Shown here: positions 1 through 6,720 of the stretch, in pieces
Numbering within the stretch: position 1 is the stretch's first letter
Layout: every line of letters starts with the position of its first letter
Source: Streptomyces griseosporeus
GTDB lineage: Bacteria > Actinomycetota > Actinomycetes > Streptomycetales > Streptomycetaceae
Assembly: GCF_014656055.1 (NCBI RefSeq)
Contig: NZ_BNBR01000010.1
Span: 62,001 to 126,000, forward strand
DNA: 64,000 bases
Direction of reading: 5' to 3'
Position numbers and translations under genes: made by a program
Notes under the pieces: model-generated
What the model was told of the DNA's origin: nothing
Database searches by the model: none
The model's input: only the letters and a program-made list of their open reading frames with translations

Positions 1-389
1 ACCGGCAGATCGCCCGCGTCACCGACCTGTACGTGCCCCGCACGTCCTTCACCCCGAACGACGGGCTGCGCGAGGCCACCGCCGACGCCGTGCGCTCCGC
101 CTTCGCCGCCGCCACCTCCGCCGACCCCGCGTGCGCGGCCGACGGCGACCCCGGCATGCCCCGCTTCGCGTGCACCGGTCGCATCACCGCCCGGCTCACC
201 GACGCGGGCAGCGCCGACCTGGTGTTCCGGGACATGACGGAGACCGTCGACGCCTACCTGCTCGACCGGGCCGCGCCCGCCTCGCCCAACCTCGCCGACA
301 TGACCTGCTCCTTCGGGGAGGTGACGATCTGGTCCGACCGCACGGGCGGGACGGCCGACTACACCTGCGAGGGGCCGCTGCGGCGGTGA
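1..389 (+). CDS. 3' end of an unidentified gene (5' truncated by window)
   Basis: The open frame is already running at base 3 and ends at TGA 387-389, so only about the last 128 residues are visible. A GTG at 33 is in frame, but coding-like sequence continues upstream of it, so it is probably not the start. Third codon positions are almost all G or C, which marks it as real coding sequence. The fragment has four cysteines (in CAADG, FACTG, TCSFG and YTCEG), which would suit disulphides in an exported domain. No catalytic motif was recognised. The hydroxyproline operon starts 56 bases downstream with its own promoter-like sequence, so the two need not be co-transcribed. Confidence 0.6.
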   Translation, partial: RQIARVTDLYVPRTSFTPNDGLREATADAVRSAFAAATSADPACAADGDPGMPRFACTGRITARLTDAGSADLVFRDMTETVDAYLLDRAAPASPNLADMTCSFGEVTIWSDRTGGTADYTCEGPLRR

Positions 390-410
390 CCGGGACGCGG
401 GCACGGGCTC

Positions 411-441
411 TTGTGAGGCACAGTGCCATGTGAAATATTAC
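411..441 (+). promoter_or_regulatory. Putative promoter with palindromic operator for the hydroxyproline operon
   Basis: A TTGTGA (411-416) and an A/T-rich ATATTA/TATTAC (435-441) sit 18-19 bases apart just before the GTG at 446. This is the only A/T-rich patch in the surroundings. Between them lies the perfect inverted repeat GGCAC-A-GTGCC (417-427), a good position for a repressor such as the GntR protein encoded at 5421. The short distance from the -10-like element to 446 suggests a leaderless transcript. This is inferred from sequence only. Confidence 0.4.
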
Positions 442-445
442 TGAC

Positions 446-1690
446 GTGCCCACGAAGATGTCCGCACCCTCTCTCGACGCCGTGATCGTCGGCGCCGGAG
501 TGGTCGGCGCGGCGTGCGCGTACTACGCCACCCGCGCCGGCCTCTCCGTCGCGGTCGTCGACCGCGGCCCCGTCGCCGGCGGCACCACCGGAGCCGGCGA
601 GGGAAACCTCCTCGTCTCCGACAAGGAGCCGGGACCCGAACTCGAACTCGCCCTGCTGTCCACGCGGTTGTGGCGGGAACTGGCCGCGGCCCTCCCGCCC
701 GAGGACGCCGTCGAGTACGAACCCAAGGGCGGCCTCGTCCTCGCCCCCGACGAGACCGCCCTGACCGCGCTCCGCGCCTTCGCGGCCGGACAATGCGCCG
801 CCGGAGTCGAGGCGCGGGAAGTCGACGAGCACGAACTGGCCCACCTCGAACCGGAGTTGACCAAGGGACTCGCCGGCGGCTTCCACTACCCGCAGGACGC
901 CCAGGTCCAGCCCGCCCGGGCCGCCGCCGCCCTGCTGCGCGCCGCCCGGAGCCGCGGCGCCCTCGTCCGGCTCGGCGAGGAGGTCACCGCCGTCCTCACC
1001 GGCCCGCACGGCGCCGTCCGCGGCGTGCGCACCCCGCGCGGCGAGCTGCACGCCCCCGCCGTCGTCAACGCCACCGGCACCTGGGGCGGCCGGCTCGCCG
1101 CCCTGGCCGGCACCCGCCTGCCGGTCCTGCCGCGGCGCGGCTTCGTCCTCGTCACCGAACCCCTGCCGCCCGGACTGATCCGGCACAAGGTGTACGCCGC
1201 CGACTACATCGCGGACGTCGCCAGCGACTCCGCCGCTCTCCAGTCCTCCGCCGTCGTCGAGGGCACCCCCGCCGGACCCGTCCTCATCGGCGCCACCCGC
1301 GAACGCGTCGGCTTCGACCGCACCCTGTCCACCGAGGCCCTGCGCCGCCTCGCCGGCCAGGCCACCGCCCTCTTCCCCCGCCTCGCCGACGTCCACGCGA
1401 TCCGCACGTACTGCGGCTTCCGCCCCTATCTGCCCGACCACCTGCCCGCGATCGGGCCCGACCCCCGCGTCCCCGGCCTCCACCACGCCTGCGGCCACGA
1501 AGGCGCCGGCATCGGCCTCGCCCCGGCCACGGGACTGCTGGTGACAGCGGCCCTGACCGGGGACGAACCGCCGGTCGGGGCCTGGCCGTTCCGGCCTGAG
1601 CGATTCGACAGCCGGGGCCCCGCCGACGACTTCTCCGACCCCTTCGACCGTCCCGACGGCCCCCCGCCCTCCCCAGGAGCCCGCACATGA
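446..1690 (+). CDS. FAD-dependent D-hydroxyproline dehydrogenase, DAO-fold catalytic subunit
   Basis: This is a DAO-superfamily flavoprotein of 414 residues. Residues 10-40 form the FAD Rossmann motif (VIVGAGVVGAACAYYA), followed by GTTGAGEGNLL. The C-terminal part has YCGFRPYLPDHLPAIGP and HACGHEGAGIGLAP, typical of glycine/sarcosine/D-amino-acid oxidases. With the [2Fe-2S] gene at 1687 and the second flavoprotein at 1982 it matches the three-subunit D-hydroxyproline dehydrogenase known from Pseudomonas (LhpB/E/F type), which oxidises cis-4-hydroxy-D-proline to 1-pyrroline-4-hydroxy-2-carboxylate. The epimerase and deaminase genes downstream support that substrate. The start may be GTG 446 (leaderless) or ATG 458. 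The stop overlaps the next start by 4 bases. A D-proline or opine oxidase is the main alternative. Confidence 0.8.
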   Translation: MPTKMSAPSLDAVIVGAGVVGAACAYYATRAGLSVAVVDRGPVAGGTTGAGEGNLLVSDKEPGPELELALLSTRLWRELAAALPPEDAVEYEPKGGLVLAPDETALTALRAFAAGQCAAGVEAREVDEHELAHLEPELTKGLAGGFHYPQDAQVQPARAAAALLRAARSRGALVRLGEEVTAVLTGPHGAVRGVRTPRGELHAPAVVNATGTWGGRLAALAGTRLPVLPRRGFVLVTEPLPPGLIRHKVYAADYIADVASDSAALQSSAVVEGTPAGPVLIGATRERVGFDRTLSTEALRRLAGQATALFPRLADVHAIRTYCGFRPYLPDHLPAIGPDPRVPGLHHACGHEGAGIGLAPATGLLVTAALTGDEPPVGAWPFRPERFDSRGPADDFSDPFDRPDGPPPSPGART

Positions 1691-1998
1691 GCCAGACCCC
1701 GCTCGGCCTGGTGCGCGCCGCGCCGGCAGCGCCGTACACCTTCACCTTCGACGGACGCATCCTCACCGCCCTGCCCGGCCAGACCCTGGCCGCCGCGCTG
1801 TGGGCCGCCGGGATCATGTCCTGGCGCACCACCCGCGGCGGCGGCGCCCCGCGCGGGGTGTTCTGCGGGATCGGCGTCTGCCACGACTGCCTCGCCACCG
1901 TCAACGGCCGCCCCAACCAGCGCGCCTGCCTGGTCGCCGTGCAGCCCGGGGACGTCGTCACCGTGCAGGAGGGGACCGGGCATGACGCCACCCGTTGA
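1687..1998 (+). CDS. [2Fe-2S] subunit of the D-hydroxyproline dehydrogenase
   Basis: This is a 103-residue ferredoxin-like protein. The cluster ligands are in FCGIGVCHDCLATVNG followed by a fourth Cys in QRACLVAV, a C-x4-C-x2-C...C pattern typical of small electron-transfer subunits in heteromeric amine and proline dehydrogenases. It has no signal peptide, so it should be cytoplasmic. It overlaps both neighbours (4 bases upstream, 17 bases downstream), which implies translational coupling and fixed stoichiometry. The expected role is to pass electrons between the catalytic flavin subunit and the second FAD subunit. Confidence 0.85.
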   Translation: MSQTPLGLVRAAPAAPYTFTFDGRILTALPGQTLAAALWAAGIMSWRTTRGGGAPRGVFCGIGVCHDCLATVNGRPNQRACLVAVQPGDVVTVQEGTGHDATR

Positions 1999-3394
1999 CC
2001 TCGCCGTCGTCGGCGCCGGACCGGCCGGCCTCGCCGCCGCCGTCCGCGCCGCCGGCCTCGGGCTGAGCGTGGCGCTGCTGGACGCGGGGGAGCGGCCCGG
2101 CGGCCAGTTCCACCGGTACCCCGCCCCCGGCCTGCGCGCCGCTCGGCCCGAGGCCCTGCACCACGGCTGGCGGCACTTCGCCCGGCGGCTGCGGCAACTG
2201 GAGACGGGTGGTGTGACGTACCTGCCCCGCCACCACGTGTGGACCGTCGCCCGCGGGGACGGCTGCTGGCTGCTGCACGCCGTCGTCGGCCCCGACGAGA
2301 CGCCCGCCACGGTCCGCGCCCGTGCCGTCCTCCTCGCCACCGGCGCCTACGAGCGCCAGCTCCCCTTCCCCGGCTGGACCCTGCCCGGAGTCGTCGGCGC
2401 GGGCGGCGCCCAGGCCATGCTCAAGTCCGGGCTCGTGCTGCCCGGCCGGCGGGTCGTCGTCGCCGGCAGCGGCCCGCTCCTGCTCGCCGTCGCCGCGTCG
2501 CTCGCCGCCGCCGGGGCCCGCGTCCCCGCCGTCGTCGAGGCCGCCGACTACCGCGCGTACGGCCGCAGCCTGCCGGCCGTGCTGCGCACCCCCGCCAAAC
2601 TCGCCGAGGGCGCCCGCTACGGCGGCGGTCTCCTGCGCCGCTCCACCCGGCTGCTCACCCGGCACGCCGTCACCGCCGCCCACGGCACCGCCCGCGTCGA
2701 GGCCGTCACCGTCACCCGCCTCGACGACCACTGGCGGCCCGTGCCCGGCACCGGCCGCCGCGTGCCCTGCGACGCGCTCGCCGTCGGCCACGGCCTCGTC
2801 CCGCAGCTCGACCTCGCCGTCGGCCTCGGCTGCGCCACCCGCCGCACCGCCGACGACACCCACGCCCTCGTCGTCGACGCCGACCAGGCGACCACCGTGC
2901 CGGGCATCTGGGCCGCCGGCGAGTCCTGCGGCATCGGCGGCGCCGACCTCGCGCTCACCGAGGGCGAGATCGCCGCCGACGCCGTCGCCCGCACCCTGCA
3001 CGACGTCCCGGCCGACCCGCGCCGCCACGCCGCCCTCACCCGCCGCCGGACCCGGCTGCGCGCCTTCGCCGACGCCATGGCCGCCGCCCACCGGCCCGGC
3101 CCCGGCTGGGCCGACTGGCTCGACGACGCCACCGAGGTGTGCCGCTGCGAGGAGGTCACCGCCGGACGCGTCCGGGAGGCGGTCGCCGGGTACGGCGCCC
3201 ACGACACCCGCACCGTCAAGCTGCTCACCCGCGCCGGCATGGGCTGGTGCCAGGGCCGCATGTGCGGCCAGGCCGTCGCCCGGCTCGCCGGGGGAGAGGG
3301 GGCCGCCGCCGTGGAGAGCCGGCCGCTGTCCTGTCCCGTACCGCTGCGCCCCCTCGCCCAACTGCCGCCCGAAGCCGAGGAGTTCCGAGCATGA
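1982..3394 (+). CDS. FAD/NAD(P)-binding oxidoreductase subunit with C-terminal BFD-like [2Fe-2S] domain
   Basis: This 470-residue protein has an N-terminal FAD motif (VVGAGPAGLAAAVRAAGLGL), a second dinucleotide-binding motif near residue 160 (VVVAGSGPLLLAVAASLAAAG) and GIWAAGESCGIGGADLALTEG near the C-terminal third. Its end has CRCEEV...GMGWCQGRMCGQAVARL, a C-x-C...C-x4-C arrangement of the bacterioferritin-associated-ferredoxin type. This is the architecture of the large electron-transfer subunit in sarcosine, opine and hydroxyproline dehydrogenases. The start is fixed by ATG 1982, inside the end of the [2Fe-2S] gene. The stop overlaps the next gene as ATGA. Confidence 0.85.
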   Translation: MTPPVDLAVVGAGPAGLAAAVRAAGLGLSVALLDAGERPGGQFHRYPAPGLRAARPEALHHGWRHFARRLRQLETGGVTYLPRHHVWTVARGDGCWLLHAVVGPDETPATVRARAVLLATGAYERQLPFPGWTLPGVVGAGGAQAMLKSGLVLPGRRVVVAGSGPLLLAVAASLAAAGARVPAVVEAADYRAYGRSLPAVLRTPAKLAEGARYGGGLLRRSTRLLTRHAVTAAHGTARVEAVTVTRLDDHWRPVPGTGRRVPCDALAVGHGLVPQLDLAVGLGCATRRTADDTHALVVDADQATTVPGIWAAGESCGIGGADLALTEGEIAADAVARTLHDVPADPRRHAALTRRRTRLRAFADAMAAAHRPGPGWADWLDDATEVCRCEEVTAGRVREAVAGYGAHDTRTVKLLTRAGMGWCQGRMCGQAVARLAGGEGAAAVESRPLSCPVPLRPLAQLPPEAEEFRA

Positions 3395-4335
3395 CCGTTC
3401 CCGACACCCGCCCCCGCCCCTGGCACGGCGTCATGGTCGCCACCGCCCTGCCGCTGCGCCCCGACCTCGGCGTCGACTACGACGCCTACGCCGCCCACGT
3501 CGCCCGCCTCGTCGACGCCGGCTGCGACGGCGTCGTCCCCAACGGCTCCCTCGGCGAGTACCAGACCCTCACCGACGACGAACGCGCCCGCGTCGTGCGC
3601 GTCGCCGTCGAGGCCGCAGGCGACGGCGCCCGCGTCATGCCCGGCGTGTCCGCGTACGGCGGCGCCGAGGCCCGCCGCTGGGCCGAGCAGGCCGCCGAGG
3701 CCGGCTGCGGGTCCGTGCTGCTGCTGCCGCCCAACGCCTACCGGGCCGACGAGAGGGCGGTACGGGCCCACTACGCCGAGGTGGCGCGGGCCGGCCTGCC
3801 GGTCGTCGCGTACAACAACCCGTACGACACCAAGGTCGACCTCACGCCGGAGCTGCTCGCCCGGCTGCACGGCGACGGGCACATCGTCGCCGTCAAGGAG
3901 TTCAGCGGCGACGTCCGCCGCGCCTATGAGATCGCCGAACTCGCGCCCGAGCTCGACCTGTTGATCGGCGCCGACGACGTGCTGCTGGAACTCGCCCTCG
4001 CCGGGGCCGTCGGCTGGATCGCCGGCTACCCCAACGCGCTCCCGCACGCGTGCGTGGACCTCTACCGGGCTGCGGTCGCCCGCGACCTGGAGCGGGCGCT
4101 GCCGCTGTACCGGGCGCTGCACCCGCTGCTGCGCTGGGACTCGAAGACCGAGTTCGTGCAGGCCATCAAGTTGTCCATGGACCTCGCCGGGCTGCCCGGC
4201 GGACCCACCCGGCCGCCGCGGGGCCCGCTGGGGGAGGCGGAGGCGGCGGCTGTGCGCGCCGCCACGGAGAAGGTGCTGGCGGAGGGGTTCGGTGAGGCTT
4301 CCGGCCTCTCGGGTCTCTCGGGGGAGGTGCGGTAA
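3391..4335 (+). CDS. DapA-family lyase, probable 1-pyrroline-4-hydroxy-2-carboxylate deaminase
   Basis: This is a 314-residue TIM-barrel protein of the dihydrodipicolinate synthase/N-acetylneuraminate lyase family. The Schiff-base lysine is K169 in IVAVKEFSGD, and the conserved tyrosine is Y141 in VVAYNNPYDTK. Substrate-loop residues appear as VPNGSLGEYQTL. Within a hydroxyproline operon this family converts 1-pyrroline-4-hydroxy-2-carboxylate to 2-oxoglutarate semialdehyde and ammonia, linking it to nitrogen metabolism. The start ATG overlaps the previous stop (ATGA) and the stop TAA shares its last A with the next ATG (TAATG). The dehydrogenase for the semialdehyde is not in the window. Confidence 0.82.
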   Translation: MTVPDTRPRPWHGVMVATALPLRPDLGVDYDAYAAHVARLVDAGCDGVVPNGSLGEYQTLTDDERARVVRVAVEAAGDGARVMPGVSAYGGAEARRWAEQAAEAGCGSVLLLPPNAYRADERAVRAHYAEVARAGLPVVAYNNPYDTKVDLTPELLARLHGDGHIVAVKEFSGDVRRAYEIAELAPELDLLIGADDVLLELALAGAVGWIAGYPNALPHACVDLYRAAVARDLERALPLYRALHPLLRWDSKTEFVQAIKLSMDLAGLPGGPTRPPRGPLGEAEAAAVRAATEKVLAEGFGEASGLSGLSGEVR

Positions 4336-5339
4336 TGCGGACCCGGCACGTCTACCACGCTGTCGACTCGCACACCGAGGGCATGCCCACGCGGGTCGTC
4401 ACCGGAGGAGTCGGGGTGCTGCCCGGGGCGACTATGGCCGAGCGCCGGCGGTACCTGGTCGAGCATCTCGACCACGTCCGCACCCTGTTGATGTACGAGC
4501 CGCGCGGCCACGCCGCCATGAGCGGCGCGATCCTCCAGCCGCCGACCCGGCCCGACGCCGACTGGGGCGTCCTGTTCATCGAGGTGTCCGGCGCGCTGCC
4601 GATGTGCGGGCACGGCACGATCGGCGTCGCCACCGTGCTCGTGGAGACCGGGATGGTGCCCGTCGTCGAACCGGTCACCACGGTACGTCTGGACACCCCG
4701 GCCGGGCTGGTCTCGGTGGACGTCCGGGTCGCGGACGGCGTGGCCGAGTCGGTCACGCTGACGAACGTGCCGGCGTACTGCGCCGGGCTGGGGCGGACGG
4801 TGGAGGTGCCGGGGTACGGCACCGTCGCCTACGACCTCGCCTACGGCGGGAATTTCTACGCCTTCGTGGAACTGGACGCGCTCGGGCTGCCGTACGAGCG
4901 GGAGCGCAAGGGGGAGCTGCTGGCGGCCGGGCTTGCCATCATGGACGCGGTGAACGGCGGGGCCGACCGGCCCGTCCACCCGGAGAACCCGGACATCGCC
5001 GGGCTCAAGCACGTGTACCTGATCGCGCCCGGCTCCGACGCCAAGCACTCCCGGCACGCCATGGCGATCCACCCCGGGTGGTTCGACCGGTCGCCGTGCG
5101 GCACGGGGACGTCGGCGCGGATGGCGCAGCTGCACGCGCGCGGTGAGCTGCCGCTCGGGGCGGACTTCGTGAACGAGTCGTTCATCGGTACGCGGTTCGT
5201 GGGGCGGTTGATCGGCGACGCGGCGGTCGGGGGTGTGCCGGCGGTGGTGCCGGCGGTCACCGGGCGGGCCTGGATCACGGGGACCGCGCAGTACTTCCTG
5301 GACCCGGAGGATCCTTTCCCGGCGGGTTTCCTACTCTGA
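4335..5339 (+). CDS. Proline racemase-family 4-hydroxyproline 2-epimerase
   Basis: This 334-residue protein has the two catalytic cysteines of the proline racemase family, C91 in MCGHGTIG and C255 in SPCGTGTSARMAQL. The first position is Cys rather than Thr, which separates epimerases and racemases from the trans-3-hydroxyproline dehydratases of the same family. The expected reaction is trans-4-hydroxy-L-proline to cis-4-hydroxy-D-proline, the first step of the pathway served by the upstream genes. The start ATG shares a base with the previous stop. It is the last enzyme gene before the regulator; the 81-base gap downstream carries a short tandem repeat. Confidence 0.88.
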   Translation: MRTRHVYHAVDSHTEGMPTRVVTGGVGVLPGATMAERRRYLVEHLDHVRTLLMYEPRGHAAMSGAILQPPTRPDADWGVLFIEVSGALPMCGHGTIGVATVLVETGMVPVVEPVTTVRLDTPAGLVSVDVRVADGVAESVTLTNVPAYCAGLGRTVEVPGYGTVAYDLAYGGNFYAFVELDALGLPYERERKGELLAAGLAIMDAVNGGADRPVHPENPDIAGLKHVYLIAPGSDAKHSRHAMAIHPGWFDRSPCGTGTSARMAQLHARGELPLGADFVNESFIGTRFVGRLIGDAAVGGVPAVVPAVTGRAWITGTAQYFLDPEDPFPAGFLL

Positions 5340-5342
5340 GGT

Positions 5343-5374
5343 GCCCGAGAGCCCGAGAGCCCGAGAGCCCGCGA
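5343..5374. repeat. 8-bp tandem repeat GCCCGAGA x3 plus one degenerate copy
   Basis: Three exact copies of GCCCGAGA lie head to tail at 5343-5350, 5351-5358 and 5359-5366, followed by GCCCGCGA at 5367-5374. The array lies between the epimerase stop and the GntR gene. It could be a slippage product or a set of phased half-sites; nothing in the sequence decides between these. Confidence 0.7.
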
Positions 5375-5420
5375 GACCCGTACCGAGCCGAGACCTGCAA
5401 ACCCCCCGGAGGCAGACACC

Positions 5421-6089
5421 ATGGGTGGCCACCTGAAGCAAGCCAACCTCATCACCGCGCAGGAGCGGCTGCGCGACCAGGTGGCCCATGCCCTGCGCGC
5501 CGCGCTGATCTCCGGGGAGCTGCAGCCGGGGCGGGTGTACTCGGCGCCGGCGCTCGCCTCGGACTTCGGCATCTCGGCGACGCCCGTGCGGGAGGCGATG
5601 CTCGACCTGGTGCGGGAGGGGCTGGTCGAGCCCGTCCGGAACAAGGGGTTCCGGGTGACCGAGGTGAGCGAGAAGGACCTCGACCAGTACAGCGAGCTGC
5701 GGGCGCTGATCGAGGTGCCGACGGTGGGGGCGGTCACGCGGTCGGCGAGCCGGGAGCAGCTGGAGGCGCTGCGGCCGGTGGCGGAGGAGATCGTGGCGAC
5801 GGCGCGGGAGCACGACCTGATCGGGTACCTGGACGCCGACCGCCGCTTCCACCTGTCCCTGCTGGCGCTGCACGGCAACGACCGGCTGGTGGAGACGGTG
5901 GGGGACCTGCGCAAGCGGTCCCGGCTGTACGGGCTGACGGCGCTGGACGAGCGGGGGTTGCTGGTCGCGTCCGCGGAGGAGCACCTGGAGCTGCTGGAGC
6001 GGATGCTGGCGGGGGACGGGGAGGGGGCGGAGGCGGTCATGCGACGCCATCTGGGGCATGTGCGGGCGCTGTGGGCGGCGGAGTCGTGA
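5421..6089 (+). CDS. GntR-family (FadR/FCD subfamily) transcriptional regulator
   Basis: This is a 222-residue regulator. Residues 15-75 form the winged helix (LRDQVAHALRAALISGELQPG ... FGISATPVREAMLDLVREGLV), and the rest is an all-helical FCD ligand domain that keeps histidines expected to bind metal (RRFHLSLLALHGNDRL, MRRHLGHVRAL). FCD regulators usually sense small carboxylates. The position at the end of the operon points to a local repressor responding to a hydroxyproline pathway intermediate. A GGAGG at 5408-5412 is 8 bases from the ATG. A candidate operator is the GGCAC-A-GTGCC palindrome at 417-427. Confidence 0.88.
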   Translation: MGGHLKQANLITAQERLRDQVAHALRAALISGELQPGRVYSAPALASDFGISATPVREAMLDLVREGLVEPVRNKGFRVTEVSEKDLDQYSELRALIEVPTVGAVTRSASREQLEALRPVAEEIVATAREHDLIGYLDADRRFHLSLLALHGNDRLVETVGDLRKRSRLYGLTALDERGLLVASAEEHLELLERMLAGDGEGAEAVMRRHLGHVRALWAAES

Positions 6090-6113
6090 GGCGTCTGGGG
6101 GTGGGTGGTTGCT

Positions 6114-6135
6114 CGCGCAGTTCCCCGCGCCCCTG
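6114..6135 (+). repeat. Dispersed intergenic repeat, copy 1 (GCAGTTCCCCGCGCCCCT core)
   Basis: A 22-base sequence here is repeated without mismatch at 57113-57134. Both copies lie shortly 3' of the stop codon of an upstream gene on the same strand (25 and 52 bases). This suggests a 3'-end element such as a processing or termination site, or a REP-like sequence. The function is unknown. Confidence 0.7.
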
Positions 6136-6390
6136 AATGCCTGCGGCGGCCCGTTTCTGTCCGTGGGTGGTTGCTGTAGCGCCTGCGGCTGGTGGTGGGG
6201 TCGGGGCCGCGCCGGGGGGTATCCGTCCTCGGTGCGCCGCTGCGTCGGTCAAATTCTTACCGCCACTTTCCGCCGCCCGCTGCGGGCGGACACCCCCCGA
6301 CACGTCCCCTGCTCGCCGTACGCGTCTACCGGCCGCCGTGACTACGGCAGCGCCGCCCCGCTTGGGTAGCGGGTAGCCGGCGCCGCCTCG

Positions 6391-6509
6391 CGACTTGGCT
6401 GCGGGCAGCCGCCCCGCTGGGCCGGCGCCCACCCCGCGGCGGCGGGCCGCACGCCGACCTAGCTGCGGGCGGCCGCACGCATGGACGCCCCTCCGACGTA
6501 GCTGCGGGC
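6391..6509 (+). repeat. Three imperfect copies of a GCTGCGGGC-type intergenic element
   Basis: CGACTTGGCTGCGGGC (6391-6406), CGACCTAGCTGCGGGC (6455-6470) and CGACGTAGCTGCGGGC (6494-6509) fit the consensus CGACNTRGCTGCGGGC. Copies 1 and 3 are followed by similar C/G-rich sequence containing GCCGCTGGG or CCCGCTGGG. This looks like local amplification of a short repeat family, not coding sequence. Confidence 0.6.
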
Positions 6510-6720
6510 AGTCGTGCCGCTGGGGCGGCACGGTGGGCGCAGCGGCACCCCGTCGCGCCGGGTTGCGCCACCCACCCCCGGCCCGCACCAGCGCTGGGTG
6601 CCCCCGCAGTGCCGGTCCACGTGCCGCCCCGGCCCCCGGCCTCCGCGTCCCACCCGCCCACCGTCCCCGCCCTCCGGTTAGGCTCTGGCCAGGACGACCT
6701 GAGGGAAAGGGAGGCCGGAC

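Larger units (their letters stand above)
6090..6720. other. 631-base non-coding region of dispersed Streptomyces-type repeats, ending in the glnE promoter
   Basis: No frame here has coding character. It contains an 18-base core GCAGTTCCCCGCGCCCCT (second copy near 57115), three related 16-mers of consensus CGACNTRGCTGCGGGC (6391-6406, 6455-6470, 6494-6509), and a block around 6215-6310 with CGCCCGCTGCGGGCGG, which can form a hairpin. I recall similar elements between genes in many Streptomyces genomes. The right end has a promoter-like TAGGCT (6679-6684) and the ribosome site GGGAGG (6709-6714) six bases before the glnE ATG. Confidence 0.6.

Noticed and set aside
2239..4335. Long frame joining antisense-like Arg-rich sequence to the DapA-family gene
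   Set aside because: The part before ATG 3391 is an out-of-frame shadow of the flavoprotein gene; the true gene starts at 3391 with an ATGA overlap.
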